In this document: piece by piece, positions 1 to 12,200 of the stretch
Numbering within the stretch: the first letter of the stretch is position 1
Layout of the letters: the number at the start of each line of letters is the position of its first letter
Assembly: GCA_033439255.1 (NCBI GenBank)
Contig: CM065888.1
Span: 1,426,001 to 1,490,000 of the forward strand
From: Hericium rajendrae
Taxonomy: Eukaryota; Basidiomycota; Agaricomycetes; Russulales; Hericiaceae
Direction: 5' to 3'
DNA: 64,000 bases
The notes under the pieces: generated by a model
Database searches by the model: none
The model's input: only the letters and a program-made list of their open reading frames with translations
What the model was told of the DNA's origin: nothing
Position numbers and translations under genes: made by a program

Positions 1-163
1 ATCCAAAGCATTGCGAAATCGTGAGATCATTGCCCGCGGACAGGCCTCGAGCACAACCAGAATAAGAACATAGAATGTCCATGTGCGGCTCCGCGCACAG
101 CTGTACGTTACAATCCATCGCGTCAAGCTTTCAATGAAGTAGATGGCCATTAGGGTAAGTGGT

Positions 164-2004
164 TCAGAACCGCTTGAAGTTCATGGCCTTTTTCAACGAA
201 GTCCATTTCGAGCCGGGCGCCTTCCCAGGAGCGAAGAAATCCCATCTGCCGAGGGCACTCGTCAGTGGTGTTCATGCTATCCAACGACATGCTACACACC
301 TGATCAACAGATCTCCGTGCTCGACGATCTTGCCGCCTTTCGTGACTGGCATCCCCTTACCCCGCACCCTCGTCCCATTCGTCGCCTCCACAAGCGTTTC
401 AGGCAGAGGCACATAGACCTCCTCTCCACCAAGACCCGAGAACGAAATCGACCCTCCATTCATCTGCAGATCATCCATACCCGACCACGGCAGCTCCACG
501 CACATCAGCAGATCGTCGCCCACCCGTCGGTAGTACGTGTGCGGCACCTCCTTGATCTCAAACGACACGCCAGGCAATGCTTGGATGCGCGCGCCCGGCT
601 GTGTTCCCGCGGGGATAATGATCGTAACCGTCCGCGTGGGCGACTGACTCCGCCCGTCCGTGCGCGAGGGCTGTCTGATGCGGAAGCGCTGCGACGTGCC
701 GTGGTAGAGGTCTTCCAGCGTCAACTCCAGCGGGAACACCCAGTCCTTGGACTCTGACCGGTGGCCCTCAGATCGAGAACGGTGTGTCTCGCGGGGAGGT
801 ATTGGGTGGAGTGGCTTGCCCAGAGGGACGTCGTGCCGGTCGATCTCGACGTAATCCGAGAAGTCTTCTGGATCCTGGCCTTTGGAATAGTCGCGAGTCA
901 TGCGTGGTGCGTGTGCGGATTTACTATGCAAGAGGTCAGTCGTGCTTATTATGCGAGTGTCTTTGACTCACTGATGGTGGTCGCGACCTCGTGCATGACC
1001 GGGGTCAGACCGCGCGTAGGACGTTTTGGAGTGTGATGAAGAATGGGAGCAGGACGGCGTTGTTGGAGGAGGTGGCGCTTTCGGGACACTGGTATCTGAG
1101 TGGCGACGCGGTGCTGAGTGTCGCGTATGCTTCGTCTTTTCGTGCGAAGACGAAGCGTGCGTTCTGGGGTCATCGGCGAACGTCGCATGCTTCGGGCCAG
1201 GAGACTTTCTCGGAGGAGACTCATCCGGCATGGTAGCAAACCTCGCGCCCGGAGATTTCTTCGACGAATACTCATCGGGCATGGCAGCATATCGAGGACC
1301 GGGAGATTTCCTTGTCGAGTGCTCGTCAGGCATCGCAGCGTGCCGTGGACTTGGAGATTTCTTGGGCAGGTGCTCATCCGACATGGCAGCGTATCGCGGA
1401 CCTGGCGACTTCTTCGGAATGTGCTCTTCCGGCATCGTCGCATATCTGGCCCCAGGCGACTTCTTCGGGAACGACTCATCGGGCATCGTCGCGTAGCGTG
1501 TCCCGGGCGATTTTGGCGGCGGGCGCTCATGCTCGTCAGGCGCCTTCTCGTGACGCCGCGGCGGTGATTCGTCTGGCATCCTGCGATGGTTTTGAGATGG
1601 CGTCTGCTTTGACGAAGGCTCCTCCGACATCGGAGTATGTCGTGGGCCGGGCGACTTCTTTCCATGGTGGCGGTCGGGCGCAGCCAGTTCGGGCGTCGTC
1701 AACGCCCGGTACGCATCATGAATCTGCATTCGTGACGCAAAGTCGACATGTGGGCAAAGTCACAAGCGCGGACTGTACGCACCTCAATGAATCTCTGCGT
1801 CGCCCTGTCCTTATCGTGCAAATGCCGATCTGGATGCCATTTCAAGGCCTGCAGTCCGATGAGCATTCGACGTGGTGAAGCAGACTTGGCAGTACGCACC
1901 ATTTTCTTATACGCGATTTTGATTTCCTCGTCGGACGCATCGTGCCTCACGCCGAGCGTCGAGTAGGCGTCGTTTTTGGTGGTGGTAAATACAGGGACGG
2001 GCAT
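164..2004 (-). CDS. Type II DnaJ/HSP40 co-chaperone with KSPG-repeat linker
   Basis: A J-domain protein that should stimulate Hsp70 ATPase and deliver clients. The first exon gives the start of the J domain (DAYSTLGVRHDASDEEIKIA). A short intron (about 1845-1900) splits it before the diagnostic HPD, seen as LKWHPDRH. A second intron (about 1735-1792) joins to IHDAYRALTTPE. The third exon is a long basic linker with about seven tandem 15-residue repeats, core KKSPGPRYAAMPDEH. The DnaJ C-terminal substrate-binding region follows (ELTLEDLYHGTSQRFRI, then GDDLLMCVELPW). No CxxCxGxG zinc repeats are seen, so it is type II (Sis1/DNAJB-like). A last intron (about 233-286) joins LLIR to WDFFAPGKAPGSKW and the stop at 164. 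Start taken at MPVPVFTTTKND, the only ATG in frame ahead of the J domain. The linker replaces the usual G/F region and is unusual for the family. Confidence 0.88.
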
Positions 2005-3732
2005 GGTAGTTGTGACAAGATGTGTTACAGGAATGAGCGTGATCCTGGGGTATGAACCAAAAGGACAACGGAGGGTGGGGAGGAGAAGAAAAGGAGAAAG
2101 ACGACAAGCGATATGTGCCGTAAAATAAGCGGAGGGAACGAGGCAGGCTCCGAGGCGGTTGGCCAGTCGCCACAGATGCTCGCGGTCAGATCTGACTTAC
2201 TCGAACGCACAGATTACGGCCGCGGTCTAGCTCGTCCGGATGGATCCTGATACACAGGGTTGGCTTCTCCGTCATAGCCAGCCCTCAGCATGGCCTACAC
2301 GTTTCTCGTGCGTCTGTTCCCTTCGAGGTGGGGCCCATCAAAAGAATTCACCGACATGCTGAATGCGGCAGGCGCCCGCTCCGCAGCTTCCCAACAAACG
2401 CGCACTGTCTGCCTTCCGACTGGTGTATCGCCCGCCTGCCAATGAGGACGTCGTATGGAACCCTTGCTCCCGGCGACAAGGTTTTATGCGGCCTAATGTC
2501 GTAGCGGCTGAGCTGTGTTTGGTGCGCGTTTCGCATCTCGCAAACATGCACGCTTCCCTCATTTGGACGGGTCCCGAGTCTGCTGTTTTGCCAGCGCGTC
2601 ACCTACCGACACCTGTAGGTATCTGATGCTGTGTATGCTGTTCTAATAGGCTACAGGGTGTTGTCTGGATTCCTGCTGCGCCATCTCGGACGATTTCTTT
2701 TGATAGCATCGATGAACTGGAGGTCTTTACGCGGGATGGATTTTACGCGTCATTTCCGAAATTGTGAGTCTTTCGATCCTGCATGCACTGTGAATTCCGA
2801 CTCCTGATGTTTATCATCTCTAATCCACAGGATCAACGGACGCTATTCATATTGATCTTGCGCAACAACGCTCATAACTTCCGGTGTCCTTGACGTAAAA
2901 TCGACGTTTCGGTTCTAATACTTTCATGTCGACCAGAACTTCGACCGATATGCTACAGGGCAGAGTTGTCCATCTGCCCTTTGCGACAAGTTATCGTCTC
3001 GATCATGAAAATCCATTTCGGCATGTTTCGCTTATTCTGACACGTTTTGCGGCTTCTCTAATGAATGAATAGATAGGGGCATCCAAGGGCTACAATGGTT
3101 TTGACCTGTGATTTCGAAGTGCAGAAGACAGGACGACAGTCGACGCTATTCACATTCACAGCTTGATCAGGACCCCTATGCGTTCTCAATGAAGCGTGAT
3201 TCGAACCTGTCACAACAAAGTTTGCCAACTTCCTTTGTCTCGGGGGCAGTGAATGTTCAGCGAACCGCCTCGCGACAAAGGATCACAGTTGGCGGATATG
3301 TGTGGGCGGAATCCCGATATGAAGTCGTGTGGATGATTAGATGTCCGGATAACGTTTCTCTCTGACGCATCGAGATCGCTGATATGGCCACGAACTATCA
3401 GACCTTCGCCGCCCTAGGACACCGCCATCCTAGGACGGTCGTCATCGGTACCTTTCCACGGTGGTTCTGAAGCAGCGAGACGCCTATCTGCCTCGGAGAC
3501 GTAGGGCTCGCCACGGTGCTGAGATCATGGGCGTCAGGACGGGCGATCAACTGGCTGCGCGGACGTTCGGCCTTCCGTTCATGCGCGGAGTGGCGCCCCC
3601 TGTCAAAGGTTGCTGTCTTATCGTGTCTCCCTTTGGCACCCTCATCCACGTTTTGGACGACATGCTACCTCCCGTACAAGGTCTTTTCCATGTGTGGCTC
3701 CGTTTTGACCTAAGCTCGTGGTCGCAGAATGT
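2005..3732. other. Intergenic stretch, no supported gene
   Basis: Only short ORFs without splice support or family resemblance are visible. The 100-200 bases before about 3730 resemble the stretch before 7280 (shared GTTTTGGACGA followed later by GCAGAATGTAT), which marks the upstream edge of the duplication that made the two following orphan genes. A shorter similarity links about 2430-2470 with 6870-6900. Confidence 0.4.
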
Positions 3733-5183
3733 ATGAGGCACGACTTCTCGCACTACATCTTTCATCTTACCTTCTTCGTCTATCTCGATATCTCGTCAGG
3801 TACCTCACAGGCTGTAGCACCTACGGATGAAATCGCCGCTATGGAGAGCCGGCCTCTCGCAGCCACAGATCTAATGTTCTCTCGTTCAGCTGAAGACGCG
3901 GCTCTTCTCGAGGAGATTGTCATACTTCCACAGTTTTCCGAAAGTCCACGAAGAGCGACACCTCCGCAATCGCTCGTTCTCACGGAGAAATCTCATCCCG
4001 ACCCTAGATTCGTCGGCGCTTTTCGCAGGCAAACAACTTCTCCAATGCATGCAGAGATGTTCAATTCTGAGCTGGGTCGGAACTAACAGGCTTTGCTAAT
4101 GGCTCTTCCGCATGGCCACACACTGGCCAGCACGTCGACCGTGGAGCCCGGCAGGGATGCTGAGTGCGGCTTTTCGCATGAGGAGAAAAGGAAATGGAAG
4201 AGGGAGGACGATGGAGAGGAACGCACTGTTGTCTTCAACTCGCACGATGATTCAGAAGCGACGAAACCGGATATCGTCAAATGTCCTGAATCAACAGTCT
4301 TGCTGGCGAGTGCCATATTTCTGTTGCATGTGCAGTCTTCTGATTTTTGCGAACAGTGTCATTCTACTGCTGAGTGGAGTGAAGGTACAGAGAAACTCCT
4401 CGCCAAATATGCAGACGAACACGTATCACCGTCACTTGTTCGCAAGCTTGATGTTACCGTATGCTTATACTGTACGGTGCGTTCCATGCATTTTACTTAT
4501 TTCTTTTTGTTGCAGTATCAGGAACTCTCGCAATTTATCCGAGCAGCGCTACAGATGCTTACATACGGTGCCAAAAGCAAGCAGCAACGAGATGCCGCAT
4601 GTGCACGGGTTGCAGAGGAGCTGGACATGTCGATAAGCACGATTGCGGATCTGGAACGTCTTCGCGGAGTGCCCATAGAGCATGACAGTGAAGTCCTTTC
4701 GGTGAGCACCATTTCCGGACATGGCAGATTTGCTGTCATTCGATAAGGCCATGTTGACCAAAGCTTTCACCGTAGCTTCTGACCGTCAGACTCATTGTAG
4801 ACAGTTTCTACGAAGCGCAGGCGCATCTCGTAGATCAAATGAACCAGCATGCGGAAGACAACAGGAAGGAACATCGCGATGCCTTCTTGACACTTGCGGA
4901 TTTCGCGATTGAGTATGGTACGCTACGCCCTGTTCCGTCGTGTCGCTTCATCACAGATGATGACCTTCGTGTGTAACGCATGTCTTTCCAGAGATGACTA
5001 TTCGTCACGAGCTGCCCTTTCGTGCGGCGGTGAAGACTTCGGTGAAGGACAGTCATAAATCTGCAGGTGAGATCTTCGATCGACATGGTCGTCTGATGAC
5101 TGCTTATATCCGTCGCTTCGGCAATATCAGAGACGACAGTCGAGCCCTCAGTGAAACAAGATCTACCTGAGCATGATCAATAG
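3733..5183 (+). CDS. Orphan protein, rearranged tandem copy A
   Basis: No recognised family. The N-terminal part (TDEIAAMESRPLAATD, DAALLEEIVILPQFSESP, FRRQTTSP) aligns by eye with the start of the next gene downstream (IDEVTTVESGSLEATT, DAALFKEFCIFPSS, FRRTTDSE), so the two are tandem duplicates. A middle block absent from that copy follows: a charged stretch, then a helical, probably coiled-coil part (YQELSQFIRAALQML, SFYEAQAHLVDQMNQHAEDN, ADFAIEYG), with introns near 4457-4515, 4684-4796, 4917-4989 and 5069-5127. The spliced frame closes at TAG 5181-5183 after SVKQDLPEHDQ. The join between about 4010 and 4140 is unsettled, because the first ORF stops at 4086 and the best donor is weak. It may be a pseudogene or use a non-obvious splice. 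Start at the ATG at 3733 is tentative; 3841 (MESRPL) is an alternative. Confidence 0.45.
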
Positions 5184-5689
5184 GAAACGCAAAGCTAGCA
5201 GCGAGCTGGAGACGGTGCCAAGTACTGATCATGTTTCTATGCAGTCGATAGGGACCGCGCGCGACAAGCAACTCGATATAAACCGTCAATGAGAATAACT
5301 AACTATCACTCTTCTTATGCTACAAACACCACGTCGACGGTCGCTAGCACCAGCCATCAGATATCCGGGATCTGAGTGGAGCACCTAACATAGGGATGCT
5401 CCAACCACCTCTGAAGACTGGTATTACGAGCGCTCCTGAAAAACTTCAATACACCAATGGATACGGACCGTTCGACACCAATCTCGATACCTTCACTGCC
5501 ACCTATCTTTCATGAAAGGCTAGATCTCGGACTTGGAACCGGCTTTCTACGCAAGTGCTGCGTCGCGTAGACCTGTTCATTTGCCTGCCCTCCAGACCCC
5601 GAGTCAGAGCTCGGATTTGCCTCGCTCTCTCCCCAAGGAAAGGCGACCACCACCTTACAGGAGGCACTTTCTTTCTTCCCGTTCTTCTT

Positions 5690-6218
5690 GGATCTACGCT
5701 TACTTTTGGGTCCTCGAGCGTTCCCATGGAAGAGCTTTTCTTTTCCCGTACCGGAGCCTTCTGCCGCACACATCAACAATGCTCTTTCTGGGTGTTTGTC
5801 ATCTGCTGTTGACTGGTCTGTGGACACCGCGCGATCGGCGACGCTTTCGATCCCCTTACGTCCAGGCCCCTTGAACGCGACGCCTGCTCCGAGCTCTAGA
5901 CCCCCACAACAGGGAACGAAGTCTCCCTCGATGCGGGTTATGTCACGGCAGCCTCAGCTCGCTCCTCCCACGAGGCATGGCACCGCAGCGCACGTAAACT
6001 CCGGCGAACCTGGCTTGTCGCGTCAAGTCGCTGTTCCAGCTGCTTCTCTTGATCGGTCTCATGATGTGCTTCAGACAAAGTCGTCTGCATGCGCATCAAA
6101 GGCTGTCGATCAGCCTCTTACAATAGGACGTAGTGCGGCAGCTCAGGGATCGGACAAGCGTATAATGGCCGCAAGTGGGTCGCTTGATGTATCACGGAGC
6201 ATGATCCTGGCAAAGTGA
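5690..6218 (+). pseudogene. Detached C-terminal segment of the copy A/B orphan family
   Basis: This stretch reads SIPLRPGPLNATPAPSSRP, PQLAPPTRHGTAAHVNSG and then IGRSAAAQGSDKRIMAASG. It matches the C-terminal half of the following gene (SIPLRAGPSNATPALRSRP, PQLAPPTKRRTTSHVNSGQ, IGPSAAAQGANEHVVVAG), but that gene continues about 100 residues further. Here it is separated from the N-terminal part by an in-frame stop at 5181-5183 and roughly 500 bases without a clear exon. It is either a broken end of copy A or an alternative terminal exon. A long minus-strand ORF over 5510-5827 is not used because it overlaps this homologous segment. Confidence 0.45.
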
Positions 6219-7282
6219 TCTCCCTCTCAAGTGAGTTGCCTTCTAAACGCTGTACTTGATGCTGTCTGCGTATTTCTTCGAGTCGAAGAAGCCCTCGAGC
6301 GAAACGTCTTCGGCTCTGGCATATACTGTGCGGCTTAGAGCAGGGCGGAACCGCATCAAACGACTATACAATCAGTGACTGCGCGACTACAAGCACCTTT
6401 ACGATGATGCCGAAATGCGAAGAAGAGGAAAATGAATGACTGGCCTGCATGAAGCGCCGCAACGAGATTCGTGATCCTGCCGACTTGCTGCCGACCTACT
6501 GTTCTGCAGATGAGCCATCGTCCTGTCTGGCTCTTTTTAGATGTTTATGTGTATATACATATACTCGTATCCTTTTGCGTTGGGACGTATTTATCACTAG
6601 TTATCTTACCTCCCGTCCGAAAATTTTAACGTTGAACGTTGAACGTTGGGCATCCTCGGGCATCTCGGACAGGACGCTGTCGTGTGACATTAGATTCAAT
6701 TGATTGACCGTGACGCGGCCGTCGTCTCGTCTTGCCAACCTGCACCTCCCATGATTTCGTTGTTCGCTATCTTTGAAACAGTCTTTCTCTTATATTGAAA
6801 ACAAGTCAGGCTTTATCTCCTCTTCCCCAACAAGTGCGAGCACAATGGCTTCCGACTGCTGTATACCTTGTATTGCTAATGAAGACATTGTACGCAACCC
6901 GGGGCACTGCAGTCCTATGGGACACTCGCTAATCGTTCCAAGGAAGTCCTGAAGGTTTCGGCACGATACTGAGGGAGTCGGCGTCGGAATAGTCAATTCA
7001 TTGGCTGCGCAGATTTTTGGGCTCAACATCCTTTCATACGCAAAGTGGTGGCCCGCCATTAATGGCTGAAGGTTTGATTATTAGCTGTCTCTCCCGGCCT
7101 TCTCCCTTTCCCCCTCTCATTTGCGTTTTGGACGATGCACAAAAACTTTTCACGCGTTATTTAATACCTCCTGTGGCATCTTGTCACTGCAGAATGTATA
7201 TAGCACGATATTCTGCTTATTCCCATCTCTCGCTTCCCTTCGTCGTCCGTCCCGATATCATTCGAAGCGATTAACAGGCAGA
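6219..7282. other. Spacer between the duplicated orphan genes
   Basis: No gene supported. It holds a short direct repeat (GTTGAAC three times near 6627-6650) and, after about 7060, the duplicated promoter-side sequence shared with the region before 3733. Confidence 0.4.
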
Positions 7283-8774
7283 ATGGTGCGTGCTCCTTGA
7301 TCTGTTCGGAATAAGTACTCATTGCACATGTCAGATTGCTTCAAATGCCGCGGCACTTATAGATGAGGTCACTACTGTGGAGAGCGGGTCTCTCGAAGCC
7401 ACAACTTCCTCATCGCATCCCTCGAAAACCTTCGAAGCAGATGCAGCTCTGTTCAAGGAATTCTGCATCTTTCCATCGTCTTGTACACCGTCTCCTGAAC
7501 GCCGACAGACGGCGACATGCCCACAGTCGCCTATCCCGACCGGCGCTTTTCACTTCGACTTCAGAGCTGATGCCTTTTTCAGGCGGACGACCGATTCGGA
7601 GATATTACAGTGCATAGCGTCTCCCAGCTACACGAGAACACGTAGAAGGACGGTCAGTGCTGAGCATGCCCCTCACGTCCTTCCCAGTCTTGCGGGCATC
7701 CAGGCTTCTGTGCAGAATAGTGACAGATCTTCAGGTATGATTCTCGAGTAATATGATCGTCTGACACATGCTTATTCCCGCCGATCTTCAAAAGCAGCCG
7801 AGAGACTCGCAGGACGAGGGCCACAAACAAGCAGGCCTGGTCCAGAGCCGAAGTCTACTATACCGGAGAAACGGAAACGGGCGCGGAAGGATGAAGGGCA
7901 AAGCATGGATATGTCTCATATAAGTATCCCCACGTCAAAGCCAGTCGTAGGCACACCCACAAGTATGGCAAGTATAGGTAACAGCAGTGCTCTTCCGAGG
8001 CATCCATTGCCGGTGCATGTGGTTTACACACACCAGACAATCTCGATTCCCTTGCGTGCAGGACCCTCGAATGCGACGCCTGCTCTGAGGTCTAGACCCG
8101 CCTCGCAAGAGTCAAGGAAGCCTCCCTCGAAGCCCATCGTATTATACCAGCCGCAACTCGCTCCTCCCACGAAGCGTCGCACCACATCCCACGTAAACTC
8201 CGGTCAAGCTGGCCTTACTGAGTCGACGCGCCCGTCCTGTCAGGCTAATGCTGTAGTAGCTGGTTCAATTGTTTCCCCTGCTTCGTCTTATGACGCGTTT
8301 TGGGCTAAATTGGCTACAAATATGCCACAGCCGCCTGTCAATACTTCTAACACTAGCTCTGGTTCATCTGGCGGACAGGACGATCCTTCGAATGCGGGCG
8401 ATCAATCTCGTGGAATAGGTCCTAGTGCGGCAGCGCAGGGAGCGAATGAGCATGTGGTGGTCGCAGGTACGTTGCTTGATGTAACGACAAGACTGGCCGC
8501 TGACCTAGGCCAAAACGTACCTGCAGCGAGTCATCTCCCGAGTTCTACGCTTGATGCTGCAAATCTCTCTCTTTCCTTGGAGTTAGAGAATACCTTGCCC
8601 GAGTTCCTGGCCACGACGTCTTCTGCTCAGGAAAATACAGCTCAGAGCCAGGCGACTACGCAAAGACGACCACAGCCTTTACAACCGCACCTACCAGTCA
8701 AGCCCCGACAAGTACAGCCACCCCGAAGCCAAACACGACGAAGCCAAAGACTCATCGAACGCAATGGATTGTGA
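7283..8774 (+). CDS. Orphan Ser/Pro-rich protein with basic NLS-like motif, tandem copy B
   Basis: No recognised domain. The start codon at 7283 is followed at once by an intron (donor GTGCGT, acceptor CAG at about 7331) that joins ATG to IASNAAALIDEVTTVESG. A second intron (about 7736-7797) joins DRSS to AERLAGRGPQTSRPG. The third exon runs open to 8774. The protein is about 450 residues, low in hydrophobics and rich in Ser, Pro, Thr and Gln. PEKRKRARKDEG is a plausible nuclear localisation signal. The C-terminus is basic (QTRRSQRLIERNGL). The intron after DRSS is homologous in sequence and position to the one at 5069-5127 in copy A, confirming a duplication of the gene with its introns. Function unknown; a disordered nuclear protein is the mildest inference. 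Confidence 0.65.
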
Positions 8775-9278
8775 AATTGTAGTCGAGCTTCATCTTGTAC
8801 TGGTCCGATGATGATATATGTATAAGTGACGTCTACTTATATTCTTGCTTAATGGTCAAAATTTCCCGATCGCTACTGAATAACCTTAGTTCACGAGATT
8901 TATGAGACCGCATAACATGTATCGTTGAATCTTTCTGCTTGCAAAACACTGACCGGAAGTCGACTAGGTTGACTAGCGGTGTCGGGGATCTCGGACAAGA
9001 TACAAACGCGTGACATCATAGCACATGTCCGTGGGAAGAACGCGAACTCGCGCCAATATCGAGTCTTAGTCTACTCAACTTCCAGCGACTTGCATTACGC
9101 CAACGTGTATCCCATCTCTTTCACGTCTACAACCCGTATCTCGTGCTGAAAGCGTCGTAATTGAAGCCTGCGAATGCGTAAACAGCGCTGAGCATCAAAT
9201 TCAAGTTCTCGCGGACGTTCTGACCCGACTTCGTCAAACCCGCACTTCGTTGAACTCGCGAGGTCTTATACTTCAACA
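8775..9278. other. Intergenic, AT-richer spacer before XPF
   Basis: Contains the 3' flank of the orphan gene and the promoter of the repair nuclease gene. No gene or clear motif is seen. Confidence 0.4.
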
Positions 9279-12200
9279 ATGTCCGCGCTTGAGCTGCTGC
9301 CATTTCATCGTACAATCTTGGAGGATATCCACGATCCTGCCACCAGCGATCTTGTGATTCTAGCGCGTGGCCTCGGTCTGCGGAGGATCCTCTGCACTCT
9401 TATGCAAATATATGATTCTCCACAGAACCTCGTCCTTCTGGTAAATGCGACGCCTGAAGAAGAATGGGAAATAGGCGAGGAGCTTTGTATCATGGGATCC
9501 AGGAGACCGGGTATGCGTGTGGTAGGGTACGAGACAGGGAAAAAGGAGAGGTAAGTATTCTGTAGTTGCTGCAAGTATCGAAGGCTCATTTACGTTAGAC
9601 AGGATTTGTACAAGAAAGGCGGTCTGGTCTCTGTTACCTCCCGAATCCTTGTCGTCGATATGCTGCAGGCTGACATACCTACTGAGCTCATCACTGGCAT
9701 TCTCGTGCTGCATGCCGAAAAGTACGTCTGTGAACTTTACTTTACTTTACTTTAGCCTGATGGTGGATTATAGAGTCACTGCACTGTCTCTGGAGGCGTT
9801 CATCGTCAGACTCTACCGCGAGAAGAACAGGGCTGGGTTTCTGAAGGCCTTCACAGACCAGCCGGAGCATATCAAGTCTGGACTTTCACCTCTGCGGAAC
9901 ATCATGAAAGAAATGCAACTGCGCACTGTTCATATCTATCCCAGGTTAGCTTCAATCCCCTGCATTTCTGATGTAGTGTGCGTATACATAAATCTGCACA
10001 GGTTTCACGTCGCGATAAAAGAGTCGCTGGAGCGTAAACGTGCAGATGTCGTTGAGCTGCATCAACCGATGACAAACTCAATGAAAGAGATACACAGTGC
10101 CATCGTGCAGTGTATGACGACGACCCTCTCCGAGCTGAAACGCGCCAATACGACTGTACGTTTGCCATCTACTTCCATGGACTAATACTTACCGCTATAC
10201 GCCCATTCAGCTCGAACTCGACGACCTCAACGTCGAGAACGCTTATTTTCGGTCTTTTGATGCTATTGTCCGCCGCCAGTTGGATCCAGTATGGCACAAG
10301 GTCGGCCCACGGACGAAGCAACTCGTCAGTGACCTCGCAACGCTTCGCCGTCTCCTGATGTACGTTCTTGACCATTGGTACAGATCGCCATTGACGCTGT
10401 GATGCAGGTATCTCCTTACATACGACCCTCTCGCCTTCCATGCATATCTGGAGACGATAATCGCCTCGAGCTCCGTCACCACCTCCGTAGCAAGACAACA
10501 CCAATCGCCATGGATGCTAACCGATGCCGCCCACATCATCTTCCACGTCGCAAAGCGGAGATGCTACACCGTCAGCGCTGCACCCACAGCGCCGCGTGTG
10601 ATCGACGCGGTTGACGACGAGGACGCCTGGGAGGCCTTGGACGAGCTCGAGGGGCGCATCCCTGCGAAAGACAAAGGCAAAGGGAAGGAGACGGACAAAC
10701 CCACACGGCCTGCGTGGCTCCCGCACAATATCGAGCCGGTGCTCGAGGAGCTGCCGAAGTGGAGCCTGCTGGGCGAGGTGCTGAAGGAGATCGAGGAGGA
10801 AATCATGCGGTATGAGATGCAGCCACGACGTGCGTACGATCCTCTGCATATCACAGGGTGAAGCTAATTGTTATGCCGGGTACAGCGATGAAGGGCAGCA
10901 ACAGGGTACTTGTGATGACGTCCTCTACGCGGACCTCTGCGGTCCTTACCGAGTTCCTTTCCTCGATGGACGCGTCGGCGCCTCCGGGACAGCAGGGGCG
11001 AAAGATGCTGGAAGAGAAGCTGCGGACGTATCTCTGGTGGAAGTCGAGACTCAGTGATGGAAAGGACGACGGTCCGCGCAGGGCGTATCCGCTTCCGGAG
11101 AGCAGAAGTCGGGACGGCCCGCCTGATGGGGAGATCAGCGAGGCGCTCAGAAAGAAGGACCGGGAGAGGAGGGACCGTGCTGCGAGTCGGCGACGGGTGA
11201 GGGGTGGTGCCCCGGCGGCGGCTGATAATGGGAGGAGCAAGGAGAGGGAACGGAATCCTAATATAACATTTGAGGAGGAAATAATGCTAGACGAATCTGA
11301 GAGCATTGCGAAGTTGTGAGTACTGCTCCCCACCGGTATTTTGTCAACATGTGCTGATTAGTCGTAGCCTATCTACGCAGAAATCCTCCGGTGGAAGCGG
11401 TGAAGGCACAAATCTCCTGACAAGTAGCATGAGCGACCTCCCAACCTCCTTCGATGCCGACCTCGCATTATCTCTTTCTCTTGCGGAAAGCGCCATCACC
11501 TTCGAATCCGAGTTTGATAACTACTATGGGCTTGTGCCCGCGGAAGAGACGGTTGTCGTGCGCGCCTATTCGGATGACACCGATGACCGTATGTTGTCCG
11601 AACTACAGCCACGCTTCATCGTCATGTTTGAGCCAAGTCAGGATTTCATTCGACGTGTCGAGGTTCGTAATTTGTCGACTCGACGGCTTTGCTTCTCATT
11701 TCGTGTTAGGTCTATAAGAACTCAAATCCGGGTTTGGGGGTGCGTGTCTACTTCATGCTTTATCAAACGAGCTGTGAGGAGCACAAATACCTTGCGGGAC
11801 TGAGGAAGGAGAAAGATGCATTTGAGAGCTTGATCAAGGAGCGCGGCGTAAGTGTAGCACTTGTGGTGGATTGTTCTCCACGGCTTATGTTTCATGGTAG
11901 GTCATGCTGCCCATCCTGGAAGCTGAGAGTACCGCGGCCGCAACCGGGAGTGATGCTATTATCAAGACAATCAGCACGCGGATAGCGGGAGGGAGGAAGG
12001 AGGTCTCGACCGAGCCATCTCGAGTAAGTGTATTCTTCTTTTCGGCCGTCTCCAGCTATGATCTAACTGCCATGTTCAGGTCATCGTCGACATGCGAGAG
12101 TTTCGGTCAACATTACCTTCTCTTTTGCATGCATCGAAGTTGTTGGTGATCCCCGCGACGCTCACCGTTGGCGATTACATATTGACTCCCGAAATCTGCG

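Noticed and set aside
5510-5827. Lys/Ser-rich minus-strand ORF of 105 residues
   Set aside because: Overlaps the plus-strand segment that is homologous to the following gene, so it is more likely a shadow.
6627-6650. GTTGAAC direct repeat, three copies
   Set aside because: Too short to separate from chance slippage.
9733-9757. (TTTAC) repeat near 9740
   Set aside because: Only a short run inside an XPF intron; no further significance seen.
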